Notes under the pieces: model-generated
Told to the model about the DNA's origin: nothing
What the model saw: only the letters and a program-made list of their open reading frames with translations
Database searches by the model: none
Part shown: in pieces, positions 9,896-19,475 of the stretch
Numbering within the stretch: the first letter of the stretch is position 1
Layout of the letters: each line of letters opens with the position of its first letter
Origin: Curvivirga sp965219885
GTDB lineage: Bacteria > Pseudomonadota > Alphaproteobacteria > UBA8366 > Aestuariispiraceae
Length of the DNA stretch: 64,000 nt
Direction of reading: 5' to 3'
Assembly (NCBI RefSeq): GCF_965219885.1
Contig: NZ_CBDCOT010000009.1
Span: 558,001-622,000, forward strand
Translations under genes and position numbers: made by a program

Positions 9896-10804
9896 CTAAA
9901 ACTTCGTATTTTCCAAGAATTGCTTTACAGCTGAAGCTGTCGCTTCCTGATATAATAATGTGGAATGTAGTCCTTTGATTTTAAGAAAATCATCTGCCCC
10001 CTCTAGATGCGTTTCTTTTAGCGAAACTACCATGTCATCATTACCAGTTACAAAAAGATTATACCCCTCATCGCCTGAAGAAACTCCGGCAATAATACCG
10101 ACAGGAATGTTCAGTGATGGAAAGTTGGGTGCAATATCTGATGTCAATTGTTGCCCAGATACACCATATACTAACTGGTAAAATAAACTCTCTTTCAATT
10201 CATCCGCAATCTGTGAACCCTGATTTGGTGGGGCAATCATGACCACGTTACTTATGTCAAATAAATCTTGATCCAAATCGCGTCTCCCTAACGCCTGCCT
10301 CAAAACCAAACCACCCATCGAATGAGAAACAAATGAAACCGTTTCAACATTTTCCAGTTGATCCAGAAGAATGTTTAAATTTTCTGCATGCTCCTCAATT
10401 GTAAGTCGGGTACTGGCATAGCTAATAGCCGTTGTTTCATATCCTGCCTGACGTAAATTTTCTTCCAAAAATGAAAATGATCCTGCGGAACGTAAAATTC
10501 CATGTACGAAGATTACTAAATGTCCCGCTTTTCTATCTCCAAAAGCTTTAGAGAGAACTTGTTGGCATTCCTTCAAACTTCCCCAAGTGACACGCCTGTC
10601 ATTTTCATCCAAAAGGCGATAATGACCTGTTAAAACGTTTTCCTGAAGGCGCCAGTCATTTTGAATCTGAACATCAGACCAGATTTGCTTTCCTCCAAGT
10701 GTCGGAATAGAAAAACTTTCCTTTGCCCCCGCAATGACAGATATCATACAAATAATAATCACTGCCAATCCGCCAAGAAATCTTCTTTGTCTATTAAGGC
10801 GCAT
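9896..10804 (-). CDS. Membrane-anchored or secreted alpha/beta hydrolase (lipase-like)
   Basis: 302 residues. An N-terminal hydrophobic segment follows basic residues (RLNRQRR), consistent with a signal peptide or anchor. An oxyanion HG motif (VIFVHGIL) and a nucleophile elbow SHSMGG are visible, followed by an aspartate/histidine region ending in KGLHSTLL. This is the pattern of lipases and esterases. The ATG at 10804 starts 10 bases after the stop of the small upstream gene; an upstream TTG reading would overlap it. Context between a TetR-controlled promoter and an Aas-type gene suggests a phospholipid substrate; this is inference. Confidence 0.8.
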   Translation of the reverse strand: MRLNRQRRFLGGLAVIIICMISVIAGAKESFSIPTLGGKQIWSDVQIQNDWRLQENVLTGHYRLLDENDRRVTWGSLKECQQVLSKAFGDRKAGHLVIFVHGILRSAGSFSFLEENLRQAGYETTAISYASTRLTIEEHAENLNILLDQLENVETVSFVSHSMGGLVLRQALGRRDLDQDLFDISNVVMIAPPNQGSQIADELKESLFYQLVYGVSGQQLTSDIAPNFPSLNIPVGIIAGVSSGDEGYNLFVTGNDDMVVSLKETHLEGADDFLKIKGLHSTLLYQEATASAVKQFLENTKF

Positions 10805-10814
10805 AACTTCCCCC

Positions 10815-11027
10815 TTAACCAGCAATCAAAGCGAGCTGTTGTATCGTTTCTGCCTCAAACAGTTCAACAAAACTAAATAGCGCTTGCTCCATACTACTAA
10901 TATTGATCGTCCAGATTGTGCCAATCATATGCCCAATTAAGAACCCTGATACAGATATTGCGATCAAAGCGACAACAACAATTTTGACTAACTGTTTCAC
11001 ATTCAAATTTTGAGTTTCATAAGTCAT
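10815..11027 (-). CDS. Small membrane protein of unknown function
   Basis: 70 residues with one clear hydrophobic helix (KIVVVALIAISVSGFLIG) and an amphipathic tail rich in Glu and Phe. The ATG at 11027 has AAGGAG 7-8 bases upstream, so it was chosen over a longer reading. I do not recognise a family. It is first in the lipid operon and directly faces the TetR regulator, so it is the gene closest to the operator-like repeats. Confidence 0.7.
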   Translation of the reverse strand: MTYETQNLNVKQLVKIVVVALIAISVSGFLIGHMIGTIWTINISSMEQALFSFVELFEAETIQQLALIAG

Positions 11028-11041
11028 AATCAATCTCCTTA

Positions 11042-11104
11042 ATTGAACAATGCTCATTTAGAATTATATGAACGATGTTCAATTGTCAATGATCATTGTT
11101 CAAT
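11042..11104. promoter_or_regulatory. Operator-like repeats between TetR gene and lipid operon
   Basis: The 145-base divergent gap holds several copies of TTGAAC/GTTCAA. These are TTGAACAATG at 11043, the inverted repeat TGAAC-GAT-GTTCA at 11069-11081, and the 12-base palindrome CAATGATCATTG (11088-11099) running into TTCAATT. Such clustered inverted repeats are usual for TetR autoregulatory sites. The regulator encoded at 11173 is the likely binder. Confidence 0.6.
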
Positions 11105-11172
11105 TAATTTGATTTTAGGGTTCATTCCCGCTATTTTTCTGTGAGCACAAATGATAGATTTAGGATTAAATC

Positions 11173-11775
11173 ATGGCGCGAAGATATGACCATAGCCGCG
11201 AAGAATTATTGCAAATGGCTATACAAGCAGCACGTAGTCTGGTTATCGAAGAAGGAACAAAAGCCCTTACGGTTCGAAAAGTAGCAACAGAAATGGGTTA
11301 TGCCGTTGGAACTATATACAATCTCTTCAAAAATGTAGATGACTTAATCATTCACTTAAATGCCACCACGCTTGATGCACTTCACAATAATCTGACCACA
11401 ATTGTGTTTAGTGGAAATGTGGAAAGCGATATTAAAAAATTAGCGAACAGCTATATAGATTTCACTTTTCAAAACCTAAATTTGTGGAATGCACTTTTCG
11501 AACATAGCTTACCCAAAGGCGAGATCTTACCTGATTGGTATAATAAGAAAATTGAACTACTTTTAAATATTGTTGAGGCAGCCCTCGCCCCCCTAAAAAC
11601 ATCTATATCTGAAGAAGAAATTAAAAAAGCGGCGCGCGTTTTATGGAGCTCTCTTCACGGTATCTGTTCTTTGGCGACAGCCGATAAACTTAAGATCATG
11701 ACGAAAGACCCCGCGATAGAGCTGAGCAACTCATTAGTCACCAACTATATCGCCGGGCTTCAACAATTCAAATAA
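11173..11775 (+). CDS. TetR-family transcriptional regulator
   Basis: 200 residues. The N-terminus has the TetR helix-turn-helix: EEGTKALTVRKVATEMG followed by VGTIYNLFKNVDDLI. The C-terminal part is helical and resembles the WHG-type ligand domain (LWNALFEH, ARVLWSSLHGICSLA). It is divergent from the lipid operon and probably represses it and itself. The effector is unknown; a fatty-acyl ligand would fit the neighbours but is only a guess. Confidence 0.9.
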   Translation: MARRYDHSREELLQMAIQAARSLVIEEGTKALTVRKVATEMGYAVGTIYNLFKNVDDLIIHLNATTLDALHNNLTTIVFSGNVESDIKKLANSYIDFTFQNLNLWNALFEHSLPKGEILPDWYNKKIELLLNIVEAALAPLKTSISEEEIKKAARVLWSSLHGICSLATADKLKIMTKDPAIELSNSLVTNYIAGLQQFK

Positions 11776-11777
11776 AT

Positions 11778-11800
11778 GTTTGAGGTTTTGCTACTCAAAC
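11778..11800. terminator. Weak hairpin between convergent genes
   Basis: GTTTGAG and CTCAAAC form a 7-base stem with a 9-base loop between the TetR stop and the convergent amidohydrolase stop. There is no strong T-tract directly after it, so termination function is uncertain. Confidence 0.35.
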
Positions 11801-11804
11801 TCGA

Positions 11805-13385
11805 CTAGTTTTTAGGTATCCACCACTCAACACCGCGTTCCGTCTCAATATATTCCGGCCAACGGAAATTATGAGGTGATGGATAGTCACATTGCGGTGC
11901 AATCCAGTTTTCACCGCCAACACCACCCGTGCGTTCCTCAAACTCTTCTTTCGCTTTTGCCAGAACCTCTGGTTTGGTTAGCAGATCAATGATTGTGTTT
12001 CCAATTGTCTTACTGGCACATAAAATCATCGGGTCGATCGTTTCCGGAATCCCGCCCAGTGCATTCATCACCCAAGCAGGATATTTCTTTCCGTTATCAG
12101 GTGCTTTCAAGGTTGGCCGCGCGATATATAACCGTACCGTTGGGGCATGCCAGCAAAATTCCGTATAATCATCTGAAGTGAAATTCTTTTGCCATTCAGG
12201 TAATTGTTTTCTTAATTCACGTTCAGCGTCTTGCGGCGAAATCAATTCCTCACATTCCGTCATGAATGGGGCATCCATTTCATCCAAGCCAAGATTACGT
12301 TGGATTTCCTGCGCTTTCTTTACAGCTGCCTTCCCTTCATTAAACTTTGGGGCACCTACAAATTCCAGATTGTCATAAGTTAGTTGCGCCATCACATGAT
12401 TGGGAAGACCGGGTCTGGATTTACAAACCCAATCTTTTTTCCAACTACAATGCGAAATTTGAGCCGCCGCCGCTGCGTTTTGATCCAACACGCGTGTAAC
12501 CGTTTCCGCCATTTCAAGATCAGGTACCCGCATAATATATTGAATTTGGGCAATTTGAGCTGGAAGATTATCTGCTGTTGCCTGCCCTGCTGTTAAGATA
12601 CATTCATTCATAGACCATCCTGTACCAGCAGCCACCATAGATTCTTTTAAGAGTTTGGAAGTGCCATACATCTGCATCAATGCATCATTTGCGCCCGGCG
12701 CCCGCGCAGATGCATGAGAAGCCGCAATTGGTGAATCCGCTTCATCACTTTGCGATAACCAGGTTTCCGGCTCTTTACATTCAAAGGTATAAATCATGGC
12801 ATAGGCAGCACCACAATGGGTATTCCATCGTGTCGTATTGGACAAAGGCAACATATAAAATGGATGGAAACTAATGGCCGCATCCAAATCATCATAATAT
12901 CCGTTGGCCGCATGAATTGGTTTGGAACCACGCACCTTTTCAGCAGGTTCCCCAAAATATTTTAAAGTCCCCGGAATATTATACTGTTCCATCATTTTTT
13001 TGGCCGCTAACAAACCACCAAGACTACTAATACCCAAGGCTGAATGAGGGTCCGTATGACCACCTGCATGTTCACTTAAATTATCTCTCGCTCGTTGCAC
13101 AGTATCTGCAGCCTGGCAATTTCCGGGTACAGCATCATATTCTGCGTAGCTGCCGATTGTGGGACCATCCCCATTTTTCCAAACCGCACAAAATGCGGTC
13201 GGCATACCACCACTGCCTTCTTCAACCTCAAAACCTTCTTCTCTTAAACGGTTCACATACCAAGCGCAGGACTTATATTCACGCCATGCTGTTTCCCCAT
13301 AATTGAAGATAGTTTGATGCCAATCTGATAAATCTGATGCGTTATCATCAACCCATGCCAAGATTTCGTTTTTTATATTCTTCAT
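11805..13385 (-). CDS. M20-family amidohydrolase, AbgB-like
   Basis: 526 residues. Metal-binding motifs of the M20 family are visible: GSYAEYDAVPG, then GGHTDPHSALG, GEPAEKVRG and SFHPF. The overall pattern resembles AbgB (p-aminobenzoyl-glutamate hydrolase subunit) and related zinc amidohydrolases. The ATG at 13385 overlaps the upstream stop as ATGA, with GGAAG upstream, so a longer start was not used. The substrate is unknown. Its operon has a second amidohydrolase and a CobW-type GTPase, which suggests metal-dependent hydrolysis of an amide. Confidence 0.85.
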   Translation of the reverse strand: MKNIKNEILAWVDDNASDLSDWHQTIFNYGETAWREYKSCAWYVNRLREEGFEVEEGSGGMPTAFCAVWKNGDGPTIGSYAEYDAVPGNCQAADTVQRARDNLSEHAGGHTDPHSALGISSLGGLLAAKKMMEQYNIPGTLKYFGEPAEKVRGSKPIHAANGYYDDLDAAISFHPFYMLPLSNTTRWNTHCGAAYAMIYTFECKEPETWLSQSDEADSPIAASHASARAPGANDALMQMYGTSKLLKESMVAAGTGWSMNECILTAGQATADNLPAQIAQIQYIMRVPDLEMAETVTRVLDQNAAAAAQISHCSWKKDWVCKSRPGLPNHVMAQLTYDNLEFVGAPKFNEGKAAVKKAQEIQRNLGLDEMDAPFMTECEELISPQDAERELRKQLPEWQKNFTSDDYTEFCWHAPTVRLYIARPTLKAPDNGKKYPAWVMNALGGIPETIDPMILCASKTIGNTIIDLLTKPEVLAKAKEEFEERTGGVGGENWIAPQCDYPSPHNFRWPEYIETERGVEWWIPKN

Positions 13386-14335
13386 TTTACGATACTTCCC
13401 TGAACACAATTATCCAACTGCTCTTGAATAGCCGACATATCGACTTCTTTTTTCATTGAAATCATGACCAATTGACTTTGTCGGTCTTGGTTTTGATATT
13501 GATCTTTGGACCATTCCTGTCGCGCCCCGACCACCTGCAACACCACACGTTCTTCCGGATATATATCTGAAAAGAAAACACCTTTTGCCCGGTAAATATC
13601 TTTGGGAAGTGTCCTGATGACGCTGCGAAGCTTTGTTACGTCTATCTGCTGATCACTTTTCCAATGCCATGTATGAAACAGACCCTTATGGGAATGCCCA
13701 TGTTTATGGTTTGAGGAATCCATCAATGCCTTGCTCTGACCTGAAAGGGAAAACAGAATATCCAACGGGACGTCGGAATAATTCGTTTCAATCACACGCG
13801 CTGATGGATAAAGCCAGTCGTCATGTATACGTTTAAGGTCAGCCTTTGAAACATCCGCAGCCTTATTCATGACAATAATATCAGCGGCATCCAGTTGAGA
13901 CATTGCAAGATGTTTCACATCCCCTTCTAGGTCTTGAATTGTTTGTGCATCAATTAATGTGACAACCGAATCAATCTGGAACACATCACGCACTTGAGGG
14001 TACTTCAATGCATTGATAATTTTAGATGGGTCGGACACTCCACTTGCCTCAATCACAATATATTCTGGTGGACCATCAGGATGAGATAGGAGTGCCTGAA
14101 GTTCAAACACCAGATCATTCTGCAAACTACAGCAAATGCAGCCGTTTTTAAGACTGATAGTGTTACCTTCTTGCTTTGCCAGAAGCTGACTATCAATATC
14201 AATTGCCCCAAAATCATTAACTAAAACAGTGATGTTTAAGCCATGATCACCATTCAATATATTGTTCAGCAATGTGGTTTTGCCTGCGCCTAAAAAACCA
14301 CTAATCACACAAACCGGTACCGGGGTTATTTTCAT
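13382..14335 (-). CDS. CobW/G3E-family GTPase, metallochaperone-like
   Basis: 317 residues. Walker A GFLGAGKTTLLNN is near residue 15, the metal-binding CxCC motif (GCICCSL) near 67, EASG in Switch II position, and NKAD as the nucleotide specificity motif. A His-rich stretch (HKHGHSHKG) lies near residue 210. G3E proteins insert or supply metals, often zinc, to partner enzymes. Lying between two amidohydrolase genes, it may metallate one of them; this is inference. The stop overlaps the next start as ATGA. Confidence 0.9.
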   Translation of the reverse strand: MKITPVPVCVISGFLGAGKTTLLNNILNGDHGLNITVLVNDFGAIDIDSQLLAKQEGNTISLKNGCICCSLQNDLVFELQALLSHPDGPPEYIVIEASGVSDPSKIINALKYPQVRDVFQIDSVVTLIDAQTIQDLEGDVKHLAMSQLDAADIIVMNKAADVSKADLKRIHDDWLYPSARVIETNYSDVPLDILFSLSGQSKALMDSSNHKHGHSHKGLFHTWHWKSDQQIDVTKLRSVIRTLPKDIYRAKGVFFSDIYPEERVVLQVVGARQEWSKDQYQNQDRQSQLVMISMKKEVDMSAIQEQLDNCVQGSIVK

Positions 14336-14373
14336 ATTCTTGTCAGCCTTATCATACTAAACATAGCCTAACG

Positions 14374-16104
14374 CTAAAAGTTTGGTCGTTCGTTCCAAAC
14401 GGCTTCATTTGCGGAACCTTTAAATGCCTCTATCTCATCCCACGTACATTGACCTTGCAGCATGGTCAGCTGAACTTGGGTTTGATGAAGTTTTCCACGT
14501 ATCTCAATTTCAAATGGATTATGTTCCAAAACGATCAGATCAGCCGATTTTCCAACTTCAATTGAACCCGCTTTTTCCTCTACCCCCATGGCATAAGCAC
14601 CATTCAACGTCATGATGCGAATAGCCTCTTCAATAGAAACAGCAACGCCACTAAAAACCTCGTCACTATCAGTAAGAGGGTTCTGTCTTGTGATCATGGC
14701 TTCAAACCCGACCCATGGATTAATATGAGAAACGGGCCAATCAGTTCCCATCACAGCAATCCCGCCTGCATCCAAAACACCTTTGAAATTATACATCCGC
14801 GGCCAGCGCTCTTCTCCAACGGATTGGCGCGCTTTGGCAAAGGAAGATGGATACCAACCCACTGGTGAAAATTCAGCTGTTACATTCAATGCTGCAAATC
14901 TTGGTAAATTCTCATCAAGTAAATTCGTTGAATGCGCGCATTGATGGCGCACGCCATTTGGCCCGTTAACCCGACGTGCTTCTGCCACGGCATCTAAAAA
15001 CAAGTCTGACGCCCCATCTCCTGTACAATGCGCAATTACCCGGATGCCCCGTCGGTCCAAATCAACCAGCATATCGGTAATATGCTCCGGGGTTAAGTTT
15101 AGGCCACCGCGCCATTTATTTTCTCCCGGCCAAGCAGTTGATAAATAAGATGAACGGGATTCATGGGTACCATCAAAATGGAACTTCACCGTATTGGCAT
15201 TCAAACGACTGCTTCGGTAATAATGTCTTTCCCCGGCTAGAAGTTCCCATCGGCGTTTCACAGGAAAAATATCATCTTGCCAACTGATGGCTGCCTCAAC
15301 ACGGGCAGACATTTGCCCTGCTTCATCAATCGCTTTCAAAGCATCAAGGCGATGTTCGCATACATGCACGTATTTTGTACCAACAACGCCGCGGCTTGCC
15401 TGATAATTCAACCCATCTCGATAAGCGCGTTCCAACGCATGAGAAGGCGTCGGCGGCATCGCCTTATAAATGAGTGAATAAGCACCATCCACTAAGATAC
15501 CTGTTGGCTCGCCACTCAACGGGTCCCGTTCGATATAACCATTTCCGGGATCTCTTGTGTCTTTTGTTATATTGGCAAGCTCCAAAGCCATGCTATTTGC
15601 CAAGATACACCCCCAAGATCGATCATGAATTGCGACAGGGCGATCTTTGATAAAACTGTCCAGCCAATATCGATCCGGAATAATACCTTCACGTTTAAAA
15701 GTGTATTTCACAAAATACTGGCCATAAATCCATCGTTCTTCGTTTTCCGATGCATATTTTAATATAGCATCTTTCACTTCGGATGGCGTCGGGTCTTCCT
15801 TTGCAATATCAAGATATCCTGCATATCCCGGGGCCAAAGCTAAATCCGGATGGGTATGCATATCATAAAGGCCCGGCATCACAAATTGACCTTGAAGATC
15901 AATGATATGCGTATTTTCATCAATAAGAGTTTCTAATTCTTCATACGTCCCTGTACCAATAAAGATACCGGATGAAATCGCCACCGCTTCACACCAAGGC
16001 TGGTCTGAATTCACGGTATATATTTTTCCATTCCTCAGAAGTATCTCTGCCGTTGTCATCGAAGGATGACAATTTGTGGATGAAAAGTTCTGCATATTCT
16101 TCAT
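14374..16104 (-). CDS. Amidohydrolase, YtcJ-like (amidohydrolase_3)
   Basis: 576 residues. Metal-dependent hydrolase motifs include GLYDMHTHPD near the N-terminus, IAHCTGDGA in the middle and GTDWPVSHINPW near the C-terminus. IMTLNGAYAMGVEEKAGSIE with GKSADLIVLE is the typical YtcJ end. Members hydrolyse varied N-substituted amides; the substrate here is unknown. It is the first gene of an operon with the CobW GTPase (38 bases downstream) and the AbgB-like enzyme, and it faces an AraC regulator. Confidence 0.87.
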   Translation of the reverse strand: MKNMQNFSSTNCHPSMTTAEILLRNGKIYTVNSDQPWCEAVAISSGIFIGTGTYEELETLIDENTHIIDLQGQFVMPGLYDMHTHPDLALAPGYAGYLDIAKEDPTPSEVKDAILKYASENEERWIYGQYFVKYTFKREGIIPDRYWLDSFIKDRPVAIHDRSWGCILANSMALELANITKDTRDPGNGYIERDPLSGEPTGILVDGAYSLIYKAMPPTPSHALERAYRDGLNYQASRGVVGTKYVHVCEHRLDALKAIDEAGQMSARVEAAISWQDDIFPVKRRWELLAGERHYYRSSRLNANTVKFHFDGTHESRSSYLSTAWPGENKWRGGLNLTPEHITDMLVDLDRRGIRVIAHCTGDGASDLFLDAVAEARRVNGPNGVRHQCAHSTNLLDENLPRFAALNVTAEFSPVGWYPSSFAKARQSVGEERWPRMYNFKGVLDAGGIAVMGTDWPVSHINPWVGFEAMITRQNPLTDSDEVFSGVAVSIEEAIRIMTLNGAYAMGVEEKAGSIEVGKSADLIVLEHNPFEIEIRGKLHQTQVQLTMLQGQCTWDEIEAFKGSANEAVWNERPNF

Positions 16105-16328
16105 AAGTGATACCTGTCATTCAAAGAACGGAATCAATATTGATTATACCAATGTTCCTCTATGATAATTTAACATGCGAGAGTTTAAGACTGTATTGGT
16201 TATATATAACTCTCCACATGTCCTTCAGTCATAAAATACACTCTTGCACTTCTCAATAGCATTATATTACAATTAAATAGCATTTAATAACAAACAACAT
16301 ATTCCAAAAAGACTTTGCTGCATTCATC

Positions 16329-17348
16329 ATGGTTGACTTAAACCAAAATCAAAACATGGCCCTCCAATTTTTCCGACGCCTCTTTTCCTGTTGGGATGAT
16401 CTTTGCCCTGACATAGCTCTTAATGAGCAACTTGCAGCTTTCGGATTAAATCGGGCGGATATCGTTTCTGGAAAACAAAAAGTAACGATCGAACTTTACT
16501 ATCGCACCTTACAGCTTATCGCCCCATCTTGTTGGAATCGCGGTTTCTTCTTAAGGCTTGGAGATAGTTATGATATTTTCGATCTGGGATTAGTAGGATA
16601 CGCACTTGTCAGCACCTCAAATTTGCAACGCTCTTGGGAACTTTCCTCTGCACTCGTACCTCATCTCATTAAAACAGAAAGACAGGTATTTAGGGATCAT
16701 GTTGAAATTCTTCTGGGTAATTCCCCACTAGATGACTTTCAAACTATTGCACTTTTTGAAGAATGGTTAACCAGTACATGGAAATGGACCTGCCAACGTT
16801 TACCAAAGATCAGGCACTGCCCAGATGTTAAAATCCATCTCAGTTTTCCAGAGCCCGCCCATAGCCATGTATATTCTGAAATTTTCCCCGGACAGATTTT
16901 ATTCAATCAACCTAATACGCTTTATTCTTTCCCGATAGAATTTAATGAAAAAGCATTTTCATCCAGTAACATGGCCGTTTCAAAGTTATGCTTTGAACAA
17001 AGCTTGGCGACACTACCTTTAATGCAGCAAGCAAGTAACTTAGTAGATGAGGTGCGTTTATACCTACTACAATCAGCTAATGTGGCCTTTGCAAATATTA
17101 AAGAAACTGCTGAATATTTTGGAATGCCTGAACATACATTTAGGCGCCGACTAAGCAGGAACGATACAACCTTTCGCAATGTTCTTTATGAATCCCGCAT
17201 GACCCTTGCCAGACAATATCTGTTAGGCACCAGATTATCCATAAACGAAATTGCATATTTAACGGGATACGAGCATCCCCCGAGTTTTTATCGTGCATTT
17301 ACCAAAAAATATAAAACTACACCGGAACAATATCGCATTTCTGGTTAA
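16329..17348 (+). CDS. AraC-family transcriptional regulator
   Basis: 339 residues. The N-terminal two thirds resemble the arabinose-binding-like ligand domain of OruR/ArgR-type regulators (FFLRLGDSYDIFDLGLVGYA). The C-terminal 100 residues hold two helix-turn-helix units, ETAEYFGMPEHTFRRRL and SINEIAYLTGYEHPPSFYRA, ending in PEQYR. It is divergent from the amidohydrolase operon across 224 bases and is its likely activator. That gap holds CCAAT/ATTGG half-sites but no site I can assign. Confidence 0.9.
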   Translation: MVDLNQNQNMALQFFRRLFSCWDDLCPDIALNEQLAAFGLNRADIVSGKQKVTIELYYRTLQLIAPSCWNRGFFLRLGDSYDIFDLGLVGYALVSTSNLQRSWELSSALVPHLIKTERQVFRDHVEILLGNSPLDDFQTIALFEEWLTSTWKWTCQRLPKIRHCPDVKIHLSFPEPAHSHVYSEIFPGQILFNQPNTLYSFPIEFNEKAFSSSNMAVSKLCFEQSLATLPLMQQASNLVDEVRLYLLQSANVAFANIKETAEYFGMPEHTFRRRLSRNDTTFRNVLYESRMTLARQYLLGTRLSINEIAYLTGYEHPPSFYRAFTKKYKTTPEQYRISG

Positions 17349-17453
17349 CCTTTCCCACTGCATACCCACTCGATAATCATCTGCTAATACTGATTAACCA
17401 TCCATCGCTAGTTTATTAGACAATTTCAAATGTTGTCCCGACATTCCCTCTCC

Positions 17454-17471
17454 TAGTCATATAACCGTCAC
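17454..17471 (+). promoter_or_regulatory. Candidate PHO box before phnC
   Basis: TAGTCAT-ATAA-CCGTCAC is a 7-4-7 direct repeat with 11-base period. It matches the PhoB consensus CTGTCAT-N4-CTGTCAC at 5 of 7 and 6 of 7 positions. It lies about 70 bases before phnC, and the second half-site runs on as GTCACAAAAA, also found near phnG. PhoB control of C-P lyase genes under phosphate starvation is well established. Confidence 0.55.
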
Positions 17472-17542
17472 AAAAACATAACCCCAGTTTCGCATTCAAA
17501 TTTTAGCTTCACCGTTAGTTTAAAGAAACGATTAGGTGAAAC

Positions 17543-18415
17543 ATGCGTGCTATTTCAGTTGAAAACTTAAATAAGACTTTCAAAAACAATCAGGCGTTAA
17601 AAAATGTCTCCTTCACTATCAATTCCGGTGAGATGGTTGCACTGATTGGCGCCTCTGGATCAGGGAAATCCACACTCATCCGCCATATCGGCGGTCTGGT
17701 AGAGGGCGATAAAAATAGCGGTAGCATCACTGTATTAGACGGTCAAATTCAACAATCCGGCAAGCTTGGTAAAAACGTTCGAAAAATCCGTTCAAACATC
17801 GGGGTGATCTTCCAACAATTTAACTTGGTAAACAGGCTGTCTGTTCTGACAAATGTATTGATGGGTTATTTGGGGAAAATCCCCGCCTGGCGAGGAACAT
17901 TAGGCCTATTCACCCAAGAAGAAAAACTGCAGGCCATGCAAGCTTTACAGCGTGTAGGCATCGATCAATTTGCAACAAACAGAGCATCGAACCTATCCGG
18001 TGGACAGCAACAACGCGCAGCAATCGCCCGTGCAATCACACAGGGTGCAGAAGTTATTTTAGCCGATGAACCAATTGCATCCTTGGATCCAGCCTCTTCA
18101 CGCCGCGTGATGGATACGCTTGAAAAAGTGAACAAAGAAGATGCCGTCACTGTTTTAGTAACATTACATCAAGTTGACTATGCGCTTCGTTATTGTCCAC
18201 GCACCATCGCAATGCGTGATGGCGAAATTGTTTTTGATGGCGCTTCAAAACAACTGACCCCGTCATTTCTAACCAAACTTTATGGTGATGAAAGTATCGA
18301 ACTTCTCAATAACGACAATAGTTTGGAACTACCAGATACCAACACAGAAACTCAAGCAGCAAATATCAAAGATGTCATTCAACCAATGCCTGTTGCCGCT
18401 CTTGAGACTGCTTAA
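17543..18415 (+). CDS. phnC: Phosphonate ABC transporter ATP-binding protein PhnC
   Basis: 290 residues. Walker A GASGSGKST near residue 37, Q-loop FQQFNLV, signature LSGGQQQR, Walker B VILADEP and the switch histidine (TLHQVDYA) are present. PhnC powers phosphonate uptake with PhnD and PhnE at the inner membrane. It has about 30 extra C-terminal residues relative to typical PhnC. It is first in phnCDE, about 40 bases before phnD, with AGGTG upstream of the ATG. Confidence 0.96.
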   Translation: MRAISVENLNKTFKNNQALKNVSFTINSGEMVALIGASGSGKSTLIRHIGGLVEGDKNSGSITVLDGQIQQSGKLGKNVRKIRSNIGVIFQQFNLVNRLSVLTNVLMGYLGKIPAWRGTLGLFTQEEKLQAMQALQRVGIDQFATNRASNLSGGQQQRAAIARAITQGAEVILADEPIASLDPASSRRVMDTLEKVNKEDAVTVLVTLHQVDYALRYCPRTIAMRDGEIVFDGASKQLTPSFLTKLYGDESIELLNNDNSLELPDTNTETQAANIKDVIQPMPVAALETA

Positions 18416-18457
18416 TCAAATCTAACTCATCTCACAAACTCACAGGAGTCTTCTCAA

Positions 18458-19471
18458 ATGATCCGTAAACTTTTTGCCTCTGCAATTGTGTCAGCTACTG
18501 CCCTCATGGGTGTTGCACAAGCAGAAATGACTTATAAACCACTGGAAAGTGACCCTAAGGAACTAACCTTCGGTATTATTTCCACTGAATCTACATCCAA
18601 CTTAAAAGACCAATGGCTACCTTTCACCGAAGCCATGGAAGAAGAGTTGGGAATGAAAGTGAATGCTTTCTTCGCACCAGATTATGCAGGTGTTATCGAA
18701 GCGATGCGTTTTGGTAAAGTGCATGTTGCATGGTTCGGCAACAAATCTGCGATGGAAGCGGTAGATCGTTCTGGTGCGGAAGTTTTCGTTCAAACATCAA
18801 AAGCAAATGGTAGCCAAGGTTATTATTCCCACATCATTACACATGTTGATAACGATAAGATTAATTCCTTAAAAGACATCTTTAAATGTGACAAATCCCT
18901 GAATTTCGGTATTGGTGATCCAAACTCCACATCTGGTTTCCTTGTGCCTTCTTACTATGTGTTTGCACAAAACGATGTAAATCCAAAAGATTGTTTTAAG
19001 ACAGTTCGCAATGCGAACCATGAAACCAACTTAATGTCCACAGCGCATAAACAAGTTGACGTTGCTGCGAACAATTCCGAACAAATTGGCCGTTCCAAAC
19101 TAAAAGCACCAGAAGCAGCGAAAAACATCAAGGTGATCTGGACATCCCCATTGATCCCATCCGATCCAATCGTTTATCGCAAAGATTTGTCTAAAGAATT
19201 CAAATCCAAAATCAAAAATTTCTTCCTAGGTTTTGGTCGCACCGGCGATATTGCTAAAGCGGAAAAAATTCTTGCAGGCATCTCAGACGGTCAAGGTAAA
19301 TATATGGAAAGTGGTAACTACCAACTTTACCCAATTCGTCAGTTAGCTTTGTATAAAGAGAAACTACGCATTCAATCTAATGAAGGATTAAGTGCCGAAG
19401 ACAAAGCTGCCAAAGTTGCAGAAATTGATCAAAAGCTCGCTGAATTAGCGATCTTGGTTAAGTACCAATAA
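18458..19471 (+). CDS. phnD: Phosphonate-binding periplasmic protein PhnD
   Basis: 337 residues with a signal peptide ending in a VAQA-E cleavage site. The mature protein carries family features: FGIISTES, MRFGKVHVAWFGN (ligand-loop region) and GDPNSTSG for anion binding. It captures phosphonates in the periplasm and delivers them to PhnE/PhnC. CAGGAG lies before the ATG. A long hairpin follows the stop, before phnE. Confidence 0.96.
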   Translation: MIRKLFASAIVSATALMGVAQAEMTYKPLESDPKELTFGIISTESTSNLKDQWLPFTEAMEEELGMKVNAFFAPDYAGVIEAMRFGKVHVAWFGNKSAMEAVDRSGAEVFVQTSKANGSQGYYSHIITHVDNDKINSLKDIFKCDKSLNFGIGDPNSTSGFLVPSYYVFAQNDVNPKDCFKTVRNANHETNLMSTAHKQVDVAANNSEQIGRSKLKAPEAAKNIKVIWTSPLIPSDPIVYRKDLSKEFKSKIKNFFLGFGRTGDIAKAEKILAGISDGQGKYMESGNYQLYPIRQLALYKEKLRIQSNEGLSAEDKAAKVAEIDQKLAELAILVKYQ

Positions 19472-19475
19472 ACTG

